Origin: CAZVVT01 sp964630595
Lineage (GTDB): Bacteria; Chlamydiota; Chlamydiia; Chlamydiales; VFKH01
Direction of reading: 5' to 3'
Assembly (NCBI GenBank): GCA_964630595.1
Contig: CAZVVT010000001.1
Span: 186,001 to 250,000 of the forward strand
Length of the DNA stretch: 64,000 bases
The notes under the pieces are model-generated. The model had not been told where the DNA came from. It saw only the letters and a list, made by a program, of their open reading frames with translations, and did not search any database. This document shows positions 16,217 to 24,235 of the stretch, piece after piece. Position numbers and translations under genes: made by a program. Every line of letters starts with the position of its first letter. Position 1 is the stretch's first letter.

Positions 16217-16567
16217 ATGACTACCGCCAATAGCAACCCCCTTCCCCCCGAAGTTGCCAAAGAGCTGCAGCAGACCTATTTAGCGGGCCTTCCCGCCAAA
16301 ATCAGTGAAATCCAAAGCCTTACGAAACAGCTGAGCTCAACTCCTTCTCTTGAATCCTTGAAGGCTTTAAGGGTCCTCATTCATAAAATGGTGGGCAGCG
16401 CCGGAACGTACGGTTTCCCCCTCGTCAGCAGCCTGTGCAAACCATGGGATATGCGGTTGATGGAGTTTATCGAGCACTTTCCCGCCTGTCAAAAAGATCT
16501 CTCCTGGTTGCAAGAACTGGGGCAATTACCCGAACAACTCAAAAAGGGGTTTTCACAACATGAGTAA
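16217..16567 (+). CDS. Histidine phosphotransfer (HPt) protein
   Basis: This 116-residue all-helical protein carries the HPt signature 'LIHKMVGSAGTYGFP', with the phospho-accepting H56 followed by K and the small-residue GSAGTYG turn. It relays phosphate between receiver domains. ATG 16217 is used; a GTG at 16214 is in frame. Its stop overlaps the following response regulator by 8 bases. With the two kinases and two receivers nearby it makes a His-Asp-His-Asp phosphorelay possible, which is unusual in chlamydiae with small signalling repertoires. Confidence 0.85.
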   Translation: MTTANSNPLPPEVAKELQQTYLAGLPAKISEIQSLTKQLSSTPSLESLKALRVLIHKMVGSAGTYGFPLVSSLCKPWDMRLMEFIEHFPACQKDLSWLQELGQLPEQLKKGFSQHE

Positions 16568-16940
16568 AAACCAGGTAGTGATTGTAGATGATGATGAAGA
16601 CCTGCTCCGCTTATTAGTGAGCGCCTTTCAGGCTCAAGGGTTTGAAACAAAAGGTGTCACCACGGGGAAAGAGGCGCTCAAAATCCTGCTCGATGAGACA
16701 CAAGTTGCCTCTACTTGTCTGTTCATTTTAGATCGCATGCTTCCCGACATGGATGGTTTGGACATTCTGAAACAGTTCCGAGATAAATTCCCGAACCAAG
16801 TTCCCGTGTTGATTCTCTCCACCCTCTCGTCTGAAAAAGATATTCTCGAGGGCCTTAAAAAGGGTGCAGTGGACTATATCAGCAAACCCTTTAGTCTCCC
16901 GATACTACTAGAAAAGGCGCTTAAATTGGTTACTCGCTAA
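16560..16940 (+). CDS. Single-domain response regulator
   Basis: This 126-residue receiver has an acidic pocket 'VIVDDDED' (7-14), phospho-acceptor D58 in 'LFILDRMLPDMDG', a conserved Ser/Thr in 'LILSTLS' and K109 in 'YISKPFS'. It has no DNA-binding output. It overlaps the HPt gene and is followed after 3 bases by the HEAT-repeat and glycosyltransferase genes. The operon therefore couples a phosphorelay endpoint directly to a polysaccharide synthase, and direct protein-level control of that machinery is a reasonable inference. Confidence 0.92.
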   Translation: MSKNQVVIVDDDEDLLRLLVSAFQAQGFETKGVTTGKEALKILLDETQVASTCLFILDRMLPDMDGLDILKQFRDKFPNQVPVLILSTLSSEKDILEGLKKGAVDYISKPFSLPILLEKALKLVTR

Positions 16941-16943
16941 TGC

Positions 16944-17960
16944 ATGATTGACTATCCCTTTTTTTATAATATTATTATTCTCGAGACTCTTTTCATTGCT
17001 CGGTTACTTTTTATTATCATTCTTTTTCGAGTGATGCATTTTTGCTTTCGAAAAAGACGGCAGAGGCAAGCGAAAGAGCTTTCTGATTTTGTTGCCCACC
17101 AAATAGAAACAAAGGGCGCCACGACTCCCGATAAGACCTATGATATAGCAGCCCTGCTTGCTGTTTTAGAAAATTATGATCATCGACTGATCGGAGAAGA
17201 TTGGGAACGGGTAAAACGGTCGATTGCGCTCCCCCTTCTTCTTCCTAGAGCGAGAAAACGGTGGAAGAGTATTTTTTGGTACAGAAGGGCTTTAGCTGCC
17301 CGTAGTTTTGCTTTGTACGCAGAAAAAGAGGATGAGCCCAAGATTCTTCAGCTCATTGACGACCCGAACTTCCTCGTGCGGGGATATGCAGCAAAAGCCG
17401 CTGTACGCATGGAAAGCCCTGCCGGAGTGCGCAAGATCTTGGAACACATGGTCAATGAATTTGGTTATTCCTATTTCTTTTTTCGCGATACTCTTGCAAA
17501 AGGCTCAAAACCCGTGTTCCAACTTGTGATTGACTTTGCTGCCGACCCCAAAATCCATGCGGCATGTTTAGCTGTTCTGGCCACACGCTGCATCACTCTT
17601 CCCATCCCCTTTCTCCAGACCGATCTCGTCTCACGCAGTCTGGCGATGCGCTTTTTGGCACTGCGCGTATTGATACGCAACCCCACTGCCGACTGTGCTC
17701 TGTTGCTGCGCCAGTGCTTTCAAGATGTGAACGAGGACCTTCGAGCCGTGGCTGCTGAGGGGCTTGCTGTTTACCCCAGCGAGCAAAACATCGCTCTTCT
17801 TCAACGCGCTCTAGTCGATCCCTCCTGGAAGGTGCGCGTAGCTGCAGGAAAGGCCTTAAAAACCATCGGTCCTGCGGGTGAAACCGTTCTACATGCGCAA
17901 GACGCTCAAACCTCTCCTTTAGCCTACGAAACCGCGCAGTATGCGCTCCAGTTTGGGTAG
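16944..17960 (+). CDS. Membrane-anchored HEAT-repeat protein
   Basis: This 338-residue protein has an N-terminal transmembrane helix (about 5-33, 'IIILETLFIARLLFIIILFRV') and a basic stop-transfer stretch (RKRRQRQ). The rest is alpha-helical HEAT-like repeats ('ILQLIDDPNFLVRGYAAKAAVRM', 'VNEDLRAVAAEGLAVYP', 'VDPSWKVRVAAGKALKTIG'). HEAT arrays are protein scaffolds. Genes of this type are found beside YaiO-type outer-membrane proteins and processive family-2 glycosyltransferases in other bacteria (recalled, not searched). Here the synthase starts three bases after its stop. The likely role is to scaffold or regulate the synthase at the inner membrane. Confidence 0.8.
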   Translation: MIDYPFFYNIIILETLFIARLLFIIILFRVMHFCFRKRRQRQAKELSDFVAHQIETKGATTPDKTYDIAALLAVLENYDHRLIGEDWERVKRSIALPLLLPRARKRWKSIFWYRRALAARSFALYAEKEDEPKILQLIDDPNFLVRGYAAKAAVRMESPAGVRKILEHMVNEFGYSYFFFRDTLAKGSKPVFQLVIDFAADPKIHAACLAVLATRCITLPIPFLQTDLVSRSLAMRFLALRVLIRNPTADCALLLRQCFQDVNEDLRAVAAEGLAVYPSEQNIALLQRALVDPSWKVRVAAGKALKTIGPAGETVLHAQDAQTSPLAYETAQYALQFG

Positions 17961-17963
17961 ACC

Positions 17964-19424
17964 ATGCGCGATACGGTTTACTCTTTAGCTTCCTGGGTTG
18001 AGCCCACTCTTCTCTGGTACTTCATCCTGATCAATACCATCTATGGTCTTCTTCTGGTGCTAGGTGCTTTTGGGTTTTACTCTCGCTACCGAGAACTCAA
18101 AATCGAAGACCTCACCCCTATTCTCCAATCCGAATCTCTGCCCGAAATTGCATTTCTCATTCCCGCCTACAATGAATCGGGAAATATTTTGGCCAATATC
18201 TACAACATTCTCGACCTCTCCTACCGCTACAAAAAAATCGTTGTGATCAACGATGGCTCTTCGGATGACACAATGTCTGTTCTCACCAAGGCCTTAGAGC
18301 TCATCGCCATCCCTCAGTTCTTTGCCGAAACGCTTCCCACACAAAAAATTCGGAGTCTCTACCGCAGCAAGCTGCACCCTTCGGTCATCATCATCGATAA
18401 GGAACATGGAAAAAAATATGACGCTCTCAATGCGGGCATCAACTGCATTGACTCTCCCTTTTTTATCACATTGGATGCCGATACTTTTCTCGATAGCGGC
18501 ACCTTTGAAGCACTTGTCCGCCCCATTCTTACTTATCCGGAAACGGTTGCGGCGGGGGCGAGCGTACGAATTCGCAATGGCTGCACATTGAGCTATAATC
18601 GCATGGCCACGACCAACTTCCCCTCGAACTATCTACCGGCCATGCAAAGCTTGGAGTACCTGCGTGCCTTCCTAGCCCGCCAGGGGTGGAACTACATCAA
18701 TGGAAACTTTATTATTTCCGGCGCCTTTGCCATCTTTCCTCGTAGCCTTGTTATCAAAGCCGGCGGCATCTGCCCCTCTGTCGCCGAGGATATGGAGATC
18801 ATCGTCCGCCTGCACCGCGTCATGAAGGAGAGTGACACCCCCTACCGCATTTTCTACATCCCCGACCCCCTTGCTTGGACGGAGGGGCCCTCTACTCTGC
18901 AAAAACTGGGCAAGCAGCGGACCAAGTGGCACTTTGGGCTTCTTGAAACTCTTTGGTACCACAAGAAAATTTGTTTCAACCCGCGCTACGGTCTTTTTGG
19001 CTTCTTCGTCTATCCCTTTTGGCTCATTGGCGAAGCTTTAGAACCCGTTGTAGAAATCTTTGCTTGGGGTTGGGTCACACTCACTCTCTTTTTAGGCCTT
19101 CTTCACCTGCCCTTCTTCCTACTCTTTGTAGGAAGCAGCCTTCTTCTCACCTTTCTCTATTCCATTTTCTGCCTCTTTGTGGAAGACCTTACCTGGGGCA
19201 AGTTTTCTTCGGTAAAAAGCATGATATCCCTCACGCTCTACAGCGCGCTGGAAAATCTCGGATATCGACAGCTGACTGTCTGGTGGAGGCTGCGTGCTTT
19301 TGGGCAATTTTTCCAAGAATTCGGCAAGATCTGCGCTGATGGGAAAATGGTGCGCAAACTCGTCTCCGCCTGCCTGATTAAGCGGCCCTTAGAGACGCAG
19401 TTTCTAGAACTGCCAAAAGAGTGA
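17964..19424 (+). CDS. Membrane processive glycosyltransferase family 2 (PgaC/NfrB-like)
   Basis: This 486-residue protein has a membrane helix near 17-40, then a GT-A domain: 'AFLIPAYNES', 'IVVINDGSSDDT' and D-x-D in 'ITLDADTF'. The base motif is 'AEDMEIIVRLHR', and 'LGKQRTKWHFG' stands in for the Q-x-x-R-W of processive synthases, with Lys in place of Arg. Several C-terminal membrane helices (about 345-420) form the translocation part. It should polymerise a nucleotide sugar and push the chain across the inner membrane. The sugar is unknown. It is coupled to the HEAT gene, and its last 21 bases overlap the convergent TPR/barrel gene. Confidence 0.85.
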   Translation: MRDTVYSLASWVEPTLLWYFILINTIYGLLLVLGAFGFYSRYRELKIEDLTPILQSESLPEIAFLIPAYNESGNILANIYNILDLSYRYKKIVVINDGSSDDTMSVLTKALELIAIPQFFAETLPTQKIRSLYRSKLHPSVIIIDKEHGKKYDALNAGINCIDSPFFITLDADTFLDSGTFEALVRPILTYPETVAAGASVRIRNGCTLSYNRMATTNFPSNYLPAMQSLEYLRAFLARQGWNYINGNFIISGAFAIFPRSLVIKAGGICPSVAEDMEIIVRLHRVMKESDTPYRIFYIPDPLAWTEGPSTLQKLGKQRTKWHFGLLETLWYHKKICFNPRYGLFGFFVYPFWLIGEALEPVVEIFAWGWVTLTLFLGLLHLPFFLLFVGSSLLLTFLYSIFCLFVEDLTWGKFSSVKSMISLTLYSALENLGYRQLTVWWRLRAFGQFFQEFGKICADGKMVRKLVSACLIKRPLETQFLELPKE

Positions 19425-21275
19425 ACCATTCACATTCCAATCGCGGTAGGGAAGGGTGTCTCTGTAGTAGTGACCGCCGATTTCGGCACGCAATTGATCG
19501 TTCCAGCGGTACCCAATGCGTGACTCCAGGCGGTCACCTAGCAGCATCTGCTGTCCTGCGATGAAGATAAAGGAGCCGATGGGCTGCACTAAATTCTGCG
19601 TGAACTTCCAGTTATGGTCATAGAGCACATTGAAAAAGATCCTGGGTGTGTACTCCATGTGAATGTGCAGACCCACCGTGTTGCGCAACTGCTGTCTGTA
19701 GGAGTAGTAGTTGGGGGTCACCGATCGAAAGTGGCTATGTTCCACAAGATAGTTCAACCGAAAAATATCGGGCAGAAAAGGGACGCGAAAACTCAGCAAA
19801 GCGCTTTGGTAGTCTTTTTTGTTCTGCAGCAAATCGCGATAAAAATTGCTTCCCACCCAACCCTCAAAAGCGGGTTTCAGCGGCCAGTCCGGCTTGATAC
19901 CGAAACCTGTTTGCAGCACATTCATTTGGAGCAGCTGCGAACGATTGTTACTAAAGTTCTTGATAATGAAGGACTCTACATGGCCATCGAAGACAAAAAA
20001 CAGCTCTTCCGAGCGGTACATCAGCAGGGAGCCCGGCTCAAAGCGGGTGGTGCTCTCAAAGGGGAAAAAGACATTCTGCTTGCCGCGAGCGTTGAGAGTT
20101 CTTGCCACAAGGTCCCATCGCCAATCTTTGAAGAAGAAGTAGCTTGAAGTAAGCTGCGCTCCATTTTCCTCGTTGTCGTAATTGATTCCTGTGGGAGGGA
20201 AAATATCCTCTTCTTTCTGTCGGTATAAAATCTGTTTGAGATCCAAACGCCATTGATCACAGACGGGCACAAAAAGATGAAAGGCCTCGTAGAAGTAAAA
20301 GTCTCTAACTACAGGTTGTCCAATGGAGGGGTCTGACTCTTTGGCTTGGGTATAGGTGGATTCCAGGAGCACGGCCCAGTCGGTGTGCGACTTGACCTCC
20401 ATCGACTCTCGCCAATGGGACTCATTGCAGGGGTCGCGGCGCAGTAGTGCTTGATACTGCCTTTTGGCTCTACAGAACTGGCGATCTGCCGCAAGAGCTC
20501 GAGCCAGCCCCACCCGAGCCTCTTCATCACAAGGGTCATGCCGCACCACCTGGCCATATAGATGCGCTGCAAGGCAATCATCCCCGCAGTGGGCGGCGAT
20601 GCGTGCCAAACCCGCTTTGGCTCCAAAGTCGCTGCTATAGCGCACCAAAAGCGCTTGCGCATCGATCCAGCGCTGCTGGCGAATAAGGGAATTGCCCAAA
20701 ACGACCGCTGCATCGGTATATTGAGGAGCCAGCACCAACGCCCTCCGCAGAGCTGCCTGCCCTTCTCGAACGCGGTTTTTACGCACCAGCAGCCGTCCCA
20801 AATAAAACAGTGTGTCGGCATTGTCAGGAGCGCAAGCGTTGACCTCTTCCAAAAGGGCCAAAGCACAGTTTTCACGCTCTTGCACATGGCTCCAAGCAAC
20901 CGCTACCGCTCCTAGACCAACAATGGCATCTTTTTCACAAGGCGCCTCCTCCAAAGCCCAGCGAAACTCATGATAGGCATGGTCCCAGTCCTTGTCCCAA
21001 ACACTCAAGAAACCCAACTGTACATAGACGCGCTGTGCCACCAATGGATCATCGATAGCCCACGATAGGCTGCGCCGCGCCCCTTCTCGATCCCCCGCCC
21101 TAATCTGCGCCAGCGCCCACTCATACCAGACCTCTGCCGTCCACGGCTGCGGGTGCTTCTCCTCAAAATCCTCTATCCGCACCGGTTCCAGCTCTTTCGG
21201 CTCTTCCATAACGGGTCGAGAAAACCCACTCAACAAAGCGAATGCTGAAAGAAAAAGAATCAGAATCAAGCGCAT
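19404..21275 (-). CDS. TPR and outer-membrane beta-barrel protein (YaiO/PgaA-like)
   Basis: This 623-residue protein has a signal peptide (MRLILILFLSAFALLSGFS). TPR repeats cover about 45-290 ('WALAQIRAGDREGARRSL', 'LFYLGRLLVRKNRVREGQAALRRALVLAP', 'ARALAADRQFCRAKRQY'). The C-terminal half (about 305-623) is amphipathic beta-strand sequence ending in a terminal Phe ('GSLFWQF'), the usual outer-membrane barrel signature. TPR-plus-barrel proteins such as PgaA, BcsC and YaiO export polysaccharide through the outer membrane. Placed tail to tail with the HEAT-synthase pair, it supplies the missing export channel. It is on the opposite strand, so its expression is independent of the synthase. Confidence 0.82.
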   Translation of the reverse strand: MRLILILFLSAFALLSGFSRPVMEEPKELEPVRIEDFEEKHPQPWTAEVWYEWALAQIRAGDREGARRSLSWAIDDPLVAQRVYVQLGFLSVWDKDWDHAYHEFRWALEEAPCEKDAIVGLGAVAVAWSHVQERENCALALLEEVNACAPDNADTLFYLGRLLVRKNRVREGQAALRRALVLAPQYTDAAVVLGNSLIRQQRWIDAQALLVRYSSDFGAKAGLARIAAHCGDDCLAAHLYGQVVRHDPCDEEARVGLARALAADRQFCRAKRQYQALLRRDPCNESHWRESMEVKSHTDWAVLLESTYTQAKESDPSIGQPVVRDFYFYEAFHLFVPVCDQWRLDLKQILYRQKEEDIFPPTGINYDNEENGAQLTSSYFFFKDWRWDLVARTLNARGKQNVFFPFESTTRFEPGSLLMYRSEELFFVFDGHVESFIIKNFSNNRSQLLQMNVLQTGFGIKPDWPLKPAFEGWVGSNFYRDLLQNKKDYQSALLSFRVPFLPDIFRLNYLVEHSHFRSVTPNYYSYRQQLRNTVGLHIHMEYTPRIFFNVLYDHNWKFTQNLVQPIGSFIFIAGQQMLLGDRLESRIGYRWNDQLRAEIGGHYYRDTLPYRDWNVNGSLFWQF

Positions 21276-21334
21276 GGATAATCCATCCTACTCCAACTTG
21301 TGTTATTTTATAAAAGACGCTATCACAATGCCTC

Positions 21335-22090
21335 GTGAAGATTCTCACCCTCAACCTCTTCCGCGGGAAGTGCCTCGATGCAGTGTGCCACTTTCTGAAT
21401 GAAAACGAGTTCGATATTGTGCAGATGCAGGAAGTCTCCGGAGGCCCTTTAAGCTTTGATGGAGTGGATTGCTTTGGCGAAGTGATGAGTCGTACGGGGA
21501 TGATGGGCGACTTGTTGACTTCATGGAAGTTGCGGGGCGAAGAGAAAGGCTATTTTGCCAATGCCACCTTCCACCATCCCGAACGCGTTCGCTTGCAAGA
21601 GCGGTTTGACTTGCGCCTGCAGCCCATCGAAGAGTACGAGGCACTAATCTCCGCTTCTCCTACAGAGCATCCGCGCACCGCTCTGTTCTTGCGCTTCGAA
21701 CAGAGCGGTAAAAGTTTTTGGACCATCAACACTCATTTGGCATGGGGACCGACTCCCTATGACGCTCCCTATAAATTAGCCAACACAGAACGGCTGGCCG
21801 CAAAGCTGGCCACGCTAGATCGCCCCTTTGTTCTCACTGGCGATTTTAACGTGGTACAAGAGACGCAAACGATTCAAGTTCTCGAGCCCCACGCTCGCAA
21901 CCTAACCCGCGAATATGGCCTCACAAACACCCTCAACCCCCATTTGCACCGAGCCAAGCAGCTCTTTCCCCCCGGCCTTGCCGTCGACTATATCTTTGTC
22001 TCCCCTCACGTACACGTCACCCACTTTCGCCTGCTCAACAACATCGATCTTTCCGACCATCTAGGCCTCGTTGCCGACCTAGATTTTTAA
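21335..22090 (+). CDS. Endonuclease/exonuclease/phosphatase (EEP) family protein
   Basis: This 251-residue single domain shows 'ILTLNLFRG' (metal-site Asn), 'DIVQMQEVSG' (catalytic Glu), 'FWTINTHLAWGP' (His), 'PFVLTGDFNVVQE' (Asp/Asn pair) and 'VDYIFVSP...LSDHLGLVADL' (Asp-His). These are the ordered motifs of the Mg-dependent EEP fold, which cleaves phosphodiester or phosphomonoester bonds in nucleic acids, lipids or inositol phosphates. No signal peptide is seen. The start is GTG 21335, since no ATG lies in frame before the first beta-strand. It is divergent from the TPR/barrel gene. Substrate unknown. Confidence 0.85.
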   Translation: MKILTLNLFRGKCLDAVCHFLNENEFDIVQMQEVSGGPLSFDGVDCFGEVMSRTGMMGDLLTSWKLRGEEKGYFANATFHHPERVRLQERFDLRLQPIEEYEALISASPTEHPRTALFLRFEQSGKSFWTINTHLAWGPTPYDAPYKLANTERLAAKLATLDRPFVLTGDFNVVQETQTIQVLEPHARNLTREYGLTNTLNPHLHRAKQLFPPGLAVDYIFVSPHVHVTHFRLLNNIDLSDHLGLVADLDF

Positions 22091-22137
22091 CATAAACATC
22101 TCATAACCAACGTATTACTAAAGCTGCTTAACAAACA

Positions 22138-22187
22138 TGTATACAAATACGTCTGTTTTGTATACATTTTACGATCGAATGTATACA
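22138..22187. promoter_or_regulatory. Three-site palindromic operator upstream of fic
   Basis: The 8-bp palindrome TGTATACA occurs at 22138-22145, 22159-22166 and 22180-22187, spaced exactly 21 bp apart (two helical turns), ending 11 bases before the Fic start codon. Same-face spacing strongly suggests cooperative repressor binding. The Fic protein's own C-terminal winged-helix-like domain is the simplest candidate binder. Confidence 0.8.
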
Positions 22188-22198
22188 AACGGAAATAT

Positions 22199-23344
22199 AT
22201 GTGGAAAAAGCTAGGGCACTTGGTCCAACAGCCAACAGGCTATAAAGCGTTCATCCCCCTCCCCTTTCCCATCCAAGAACCGTTGCAACTTTCGCCTCGC
22301 CTGGAGGTATTGCATGGGGAGGCTATGAGACTTATCGGCAAATTGGACGGAATCAGCCAATTACTTCCCGATCAAGACTTCTTTCTGCTCATGTTCGTAC
22401 GCAAAGAGGCTGCCTCTTCCAGCCAAATTGAGGGCACTCAAGCTACGATGATTGATGCCATTGAAGCCGAAGTTCTCCCTCGATCCGTTCAGGCTCAAGA
22501 CGTGGATGACATCCTGTGCTATATTCGCGCTCTTAACTACGGACTTGATCGTTCTAAAATCATCCCCATTTCCATCCGCCTGATTCGCGAACTCCACGAT
22601 AAACTGATGAGCGGCGCACGCACAACCCAACATCCATTCCCAGGAGATATTCGCTATACCCAGAATTGGATCGGCGGCAGCTCCCCATCCAACGCCACCT
22701 TTGTGCCTCCACCGCCCAACGAAGTAGCCAGAGCTCTGGGCGATATCGAAAACTTCATTCATGCAAAAGAGGATGGCTACCCTCCGCTCATTAAAGCAGC
22801 ATTGATCCATGCACAATTTGAAACAATTCACCCATTCACCGATGGCAACGGAAGAACGGGCCGACTTCTTGTTACCCTGTTTCTCTGGCAGAAAAAAATC
22901 CTCGACCTGCCTCTACTTTACCTGTCTGAGTTTTTCAAGAAGAACCAAAAAGTCTATTACGAGCGCTTGCAAGGCTACCATAGCGATCCAGCCCATCTAG
23001 ATCCATGGATCGGTTTTTTTCTGGAGGGCGTGATCGCTACGGCAAGTTCCGCAATTCAAATAGCCTCACACATCAACCGCATTCGAGAAACCGATACCGA
23101 AAAGATTCACACCTTAGGCAAAACAGCAGCAAGCTCCGCCCTTATAGTACTGCGAAATCTCTATCGTCAGCCTATTGTGGACGCATCTACGATCCAAAAA
23201 TGGACCGGCGTAACAACAAGACGCGGCGCTCAAAAAATCATCGACCGTTTGATTCATCTGGAGATTATCACTCTCCGAGATCCGAAAAAAACGTATGGCA
23301 GAACCTATGAATATCGCTCTTATCTGCAGCTTTTTCAGACTTAA
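22199..23344 (+). CDS. Fic domain protein with intramolecular inhibitory motif
   Basis: This 381-residue protein carries the Fic active-site motif HPFTDGNGRTGR at 211-222, where His is the catalytic base and the loop binds nucleotide phosphates for AMP transfer to target hydroxyls. An N-terminal inhibitory helix 'SSSQIEGTQ' (S74-x-x-x-E78-G79) puts it in the class that self-inhibits. The C-terminus (about 310-375, 'TIQKWTGVTTRRGAQKIIDRLIHLEII') looks like a winged helix-turn-helix, so DNA binding and autoregulation are likely. The ATG at 22199 follows GGAAAT. The target protein is unknown; both bacterial toxin-like and host-directed roles are known for Fic proteins. Confidence 0.92.
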   Translation: MWKKLGHLVQQPTGYKAFIPLPFPIQEPLQLSPRLEVLHGEAMRLIGKLDGISQLLPDQDFFLLMFVRKEAASSSQIEGTQATMIDAIEAEVLPRSVQAQDVDDILCYIRALNYGLDRSKIIPISIRLIRELHDKLMSGARTTQHPFPGDIRYTQNWIGGSSPSNATFVPPPPNEVARALGDIENFIHAKEDGYPPLIKAALIHAQFETIHPFTDGNGRTGRLLVTLFLWQKKILDLPLLYLSEFFKKNQKVYYERLQGYHSDPAHLDPWIGFFLEGVIATASSAIQIASHINRIRETDTEKIHTLGKTAASSALIVLRNLYRQPIVDASTIQKWTGVTTRRGAQKIIDRLIHLEIITLRDPKKTYGRTYEYRSYLQLFQT

Positions 23345-23373
23345 ATGAACCCCACTAACTGGAGAAAATTATT

Positions 23374-23853
23374 TTGGAACCACCCGTCATTTTATTTGAA
23401 ACTACACAAGGCTCGTTTGAAATCACACTGAACCCCAATGCAGCGCCGAAGGCGTGCGAGAATTTTATCGGACATGTGAAGAGCGGCTATTATGTGGGAA
23501 CCGTCTTTCATCGCATCATCAAAGACTTCATGATTCAAGGAGGCGATCCTACAGGAACTGGTTCCGGCGGCAGTTCGATTTGGGGCAAAAACTTTGAAGA
23601 TGAGTTCTTGCCATCAGTAAAGTTTGATAAGCCGGGGATTTTGGCCATGGCCAATCGCGGACCTACAACGAATGGCAGTCAGTTTTTCATTACAACGGTG
23701 GAAACACCTTGGCTGCATAAAAAACACACCATCTTCGGTGAAGTGACGAAAGGATATGACGTTATCAAGAAGCTCGAAGCAGTCGCTACAGACGCAGGCG
23801 ATCGACCGACTGTACCACAAAAAATTCTCAAGACCACAGTGAAGAATGGCTAA
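23374..23853 (+). CDS. Cyclophilin-type peptidyl-prolyl isomerase
   Basis: This 159-residue cytoplasmic cyclophilin has the conserved 'GTVFHRIIKDFMIQGGDPTGTGSGG', seen here in pieces: VFHRII with catalytic Arg, FMIQGGD, then GILAMANRGPTTNGSQFFIT with the Phe/Gln pocket, and the late 'HTIFGEVTKGYDV'. It accelerates Xaa-Pro isomerisation during folding. The start is TTG 23374, with GGAG nine bases upstream and no ATG available in frame. There is no signal sequence. It follows the Fic gene by 29 bases and may be read through from it. A short GGCTA/TAGCC hairpin with a T-run overlaps its stop. Confidence 0.92.
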   Translation: MEPPVILFETTQGSFEITLNPNAAPKACENFIGHVKSGYYVGTVFHRIIKDFMIQGGDPTGTGSGGSSIWGKNFEDEFLPSVKFDKPGILAMANRGPTTNGSQFFITTVETPWLHKKHTIFGEVTKGYDVIKKLEAVATDAGDRPTVPQKILKTTVKNG

Positions 23854-23868
23854 AAAATAGCCGTTTTT
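23848..23868 (+). terminator. Weak terminator after cyclophilin gene
   Basis: GGCTA (23848-23852) and TAGCC (23858-23862) form a short stem over an A-rich loop, followed by GTTTTT. The left arm includes the stop codon. Confidence 0.5.
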
Positions 23869-23903
23869 ATGAAAAAAAGCAGGATTACACGAAAATGCAA
23901 CGA

Positions 23904-23929
23904 TTTTTCTTGAAGAATTTCAAGAAAAA
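23904..23929. repeat. Perfect 11-bp inverted repeat in intergenic region
   Basis: TTTTTCTTGAA (23904-23914) and TTCAAGAAAAA (23919-23929) surround a GAAT loop. It lies between the cyclophilin and the Lys-rich ORF. T-runs flank the arms, so it could act as a bidirectional terminator. A second hairpin, CTCTCAC/GTGAGAG, follows at about 23997-24014 in the leader of the small ORF. I see nothing else in this 200-base gap. Confidence 0.6.
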
Positions 23930-24053
23930 AATATACTGCAAATCAAGAAGGTAAATAATCACCCTTCAATAAAAACATTGAGAAGTTCGAAGTGACCCTC
24001 TCACCTACGTGAGAGAGCTGTTTTGGACCCCAATTGAAACTAGGAGTTGCATT

Positions 24054-24116
24054 ATGGCAAAGGCCAAAAAAAAGAAAACTGCAAAGAAAAAAGCGACTAA
24101 AAGAAGCAAACGCTAA
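24054..24116 (+). CDS. 20-residue lysine-rich basic peptide
   Basis: This short frame of 20 codons and TAA starts at ATG 24054, which has AGGAG seven bases upstream. It is followed by a strong Rho-independent terminator at 24153. Eleven of 20 residues are Lys, with three Arg, and Ala/Thr/Ser fill the rest ('MAKAKKKKTAKKK...'). Composition resembles the tails of chlamydial histone-like proteins HctA/HctB or small basic ribosome-associated peptides. The isolated position, own ribosome site and own terminator favour a real gene. It might also be the remnant of a longer histone-like gene. Function unproven; nucleic-acid binding is inferred from charge. Confidence 0.65.
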   Translation: MAKAKKKKTAKKKATKRSKR

Positions 24117-24152
24117 GCAGAGCCCCCCACTTTTTGGGGGCGCATGACTACG

Positions 24153-24187
24153 AAAGTGGCGGTCTCAACAACCGCCACTTTTTTTTG
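24153..24187. terminator. Strong Rho-independent terminator
   Basis: AAAGTGGCGGT (24153-24163) and ACCGCCACTTT (24171-24181) form an 11-bp perfect stem with a 7-base loop, followed by more Ts. A second smaller hairpin (CCCCC/GGGGG, about 24123-24140) precedes it. It can end the small basic ORF and, on the other strand, the PhoH gene that stops at 24236. Confidence 0.9.
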
Positions 24188-24235
24188 CCCAAATACTGTT
24201 TATTTACAGAAAATTTACATAACCTGAGTTTCGAA

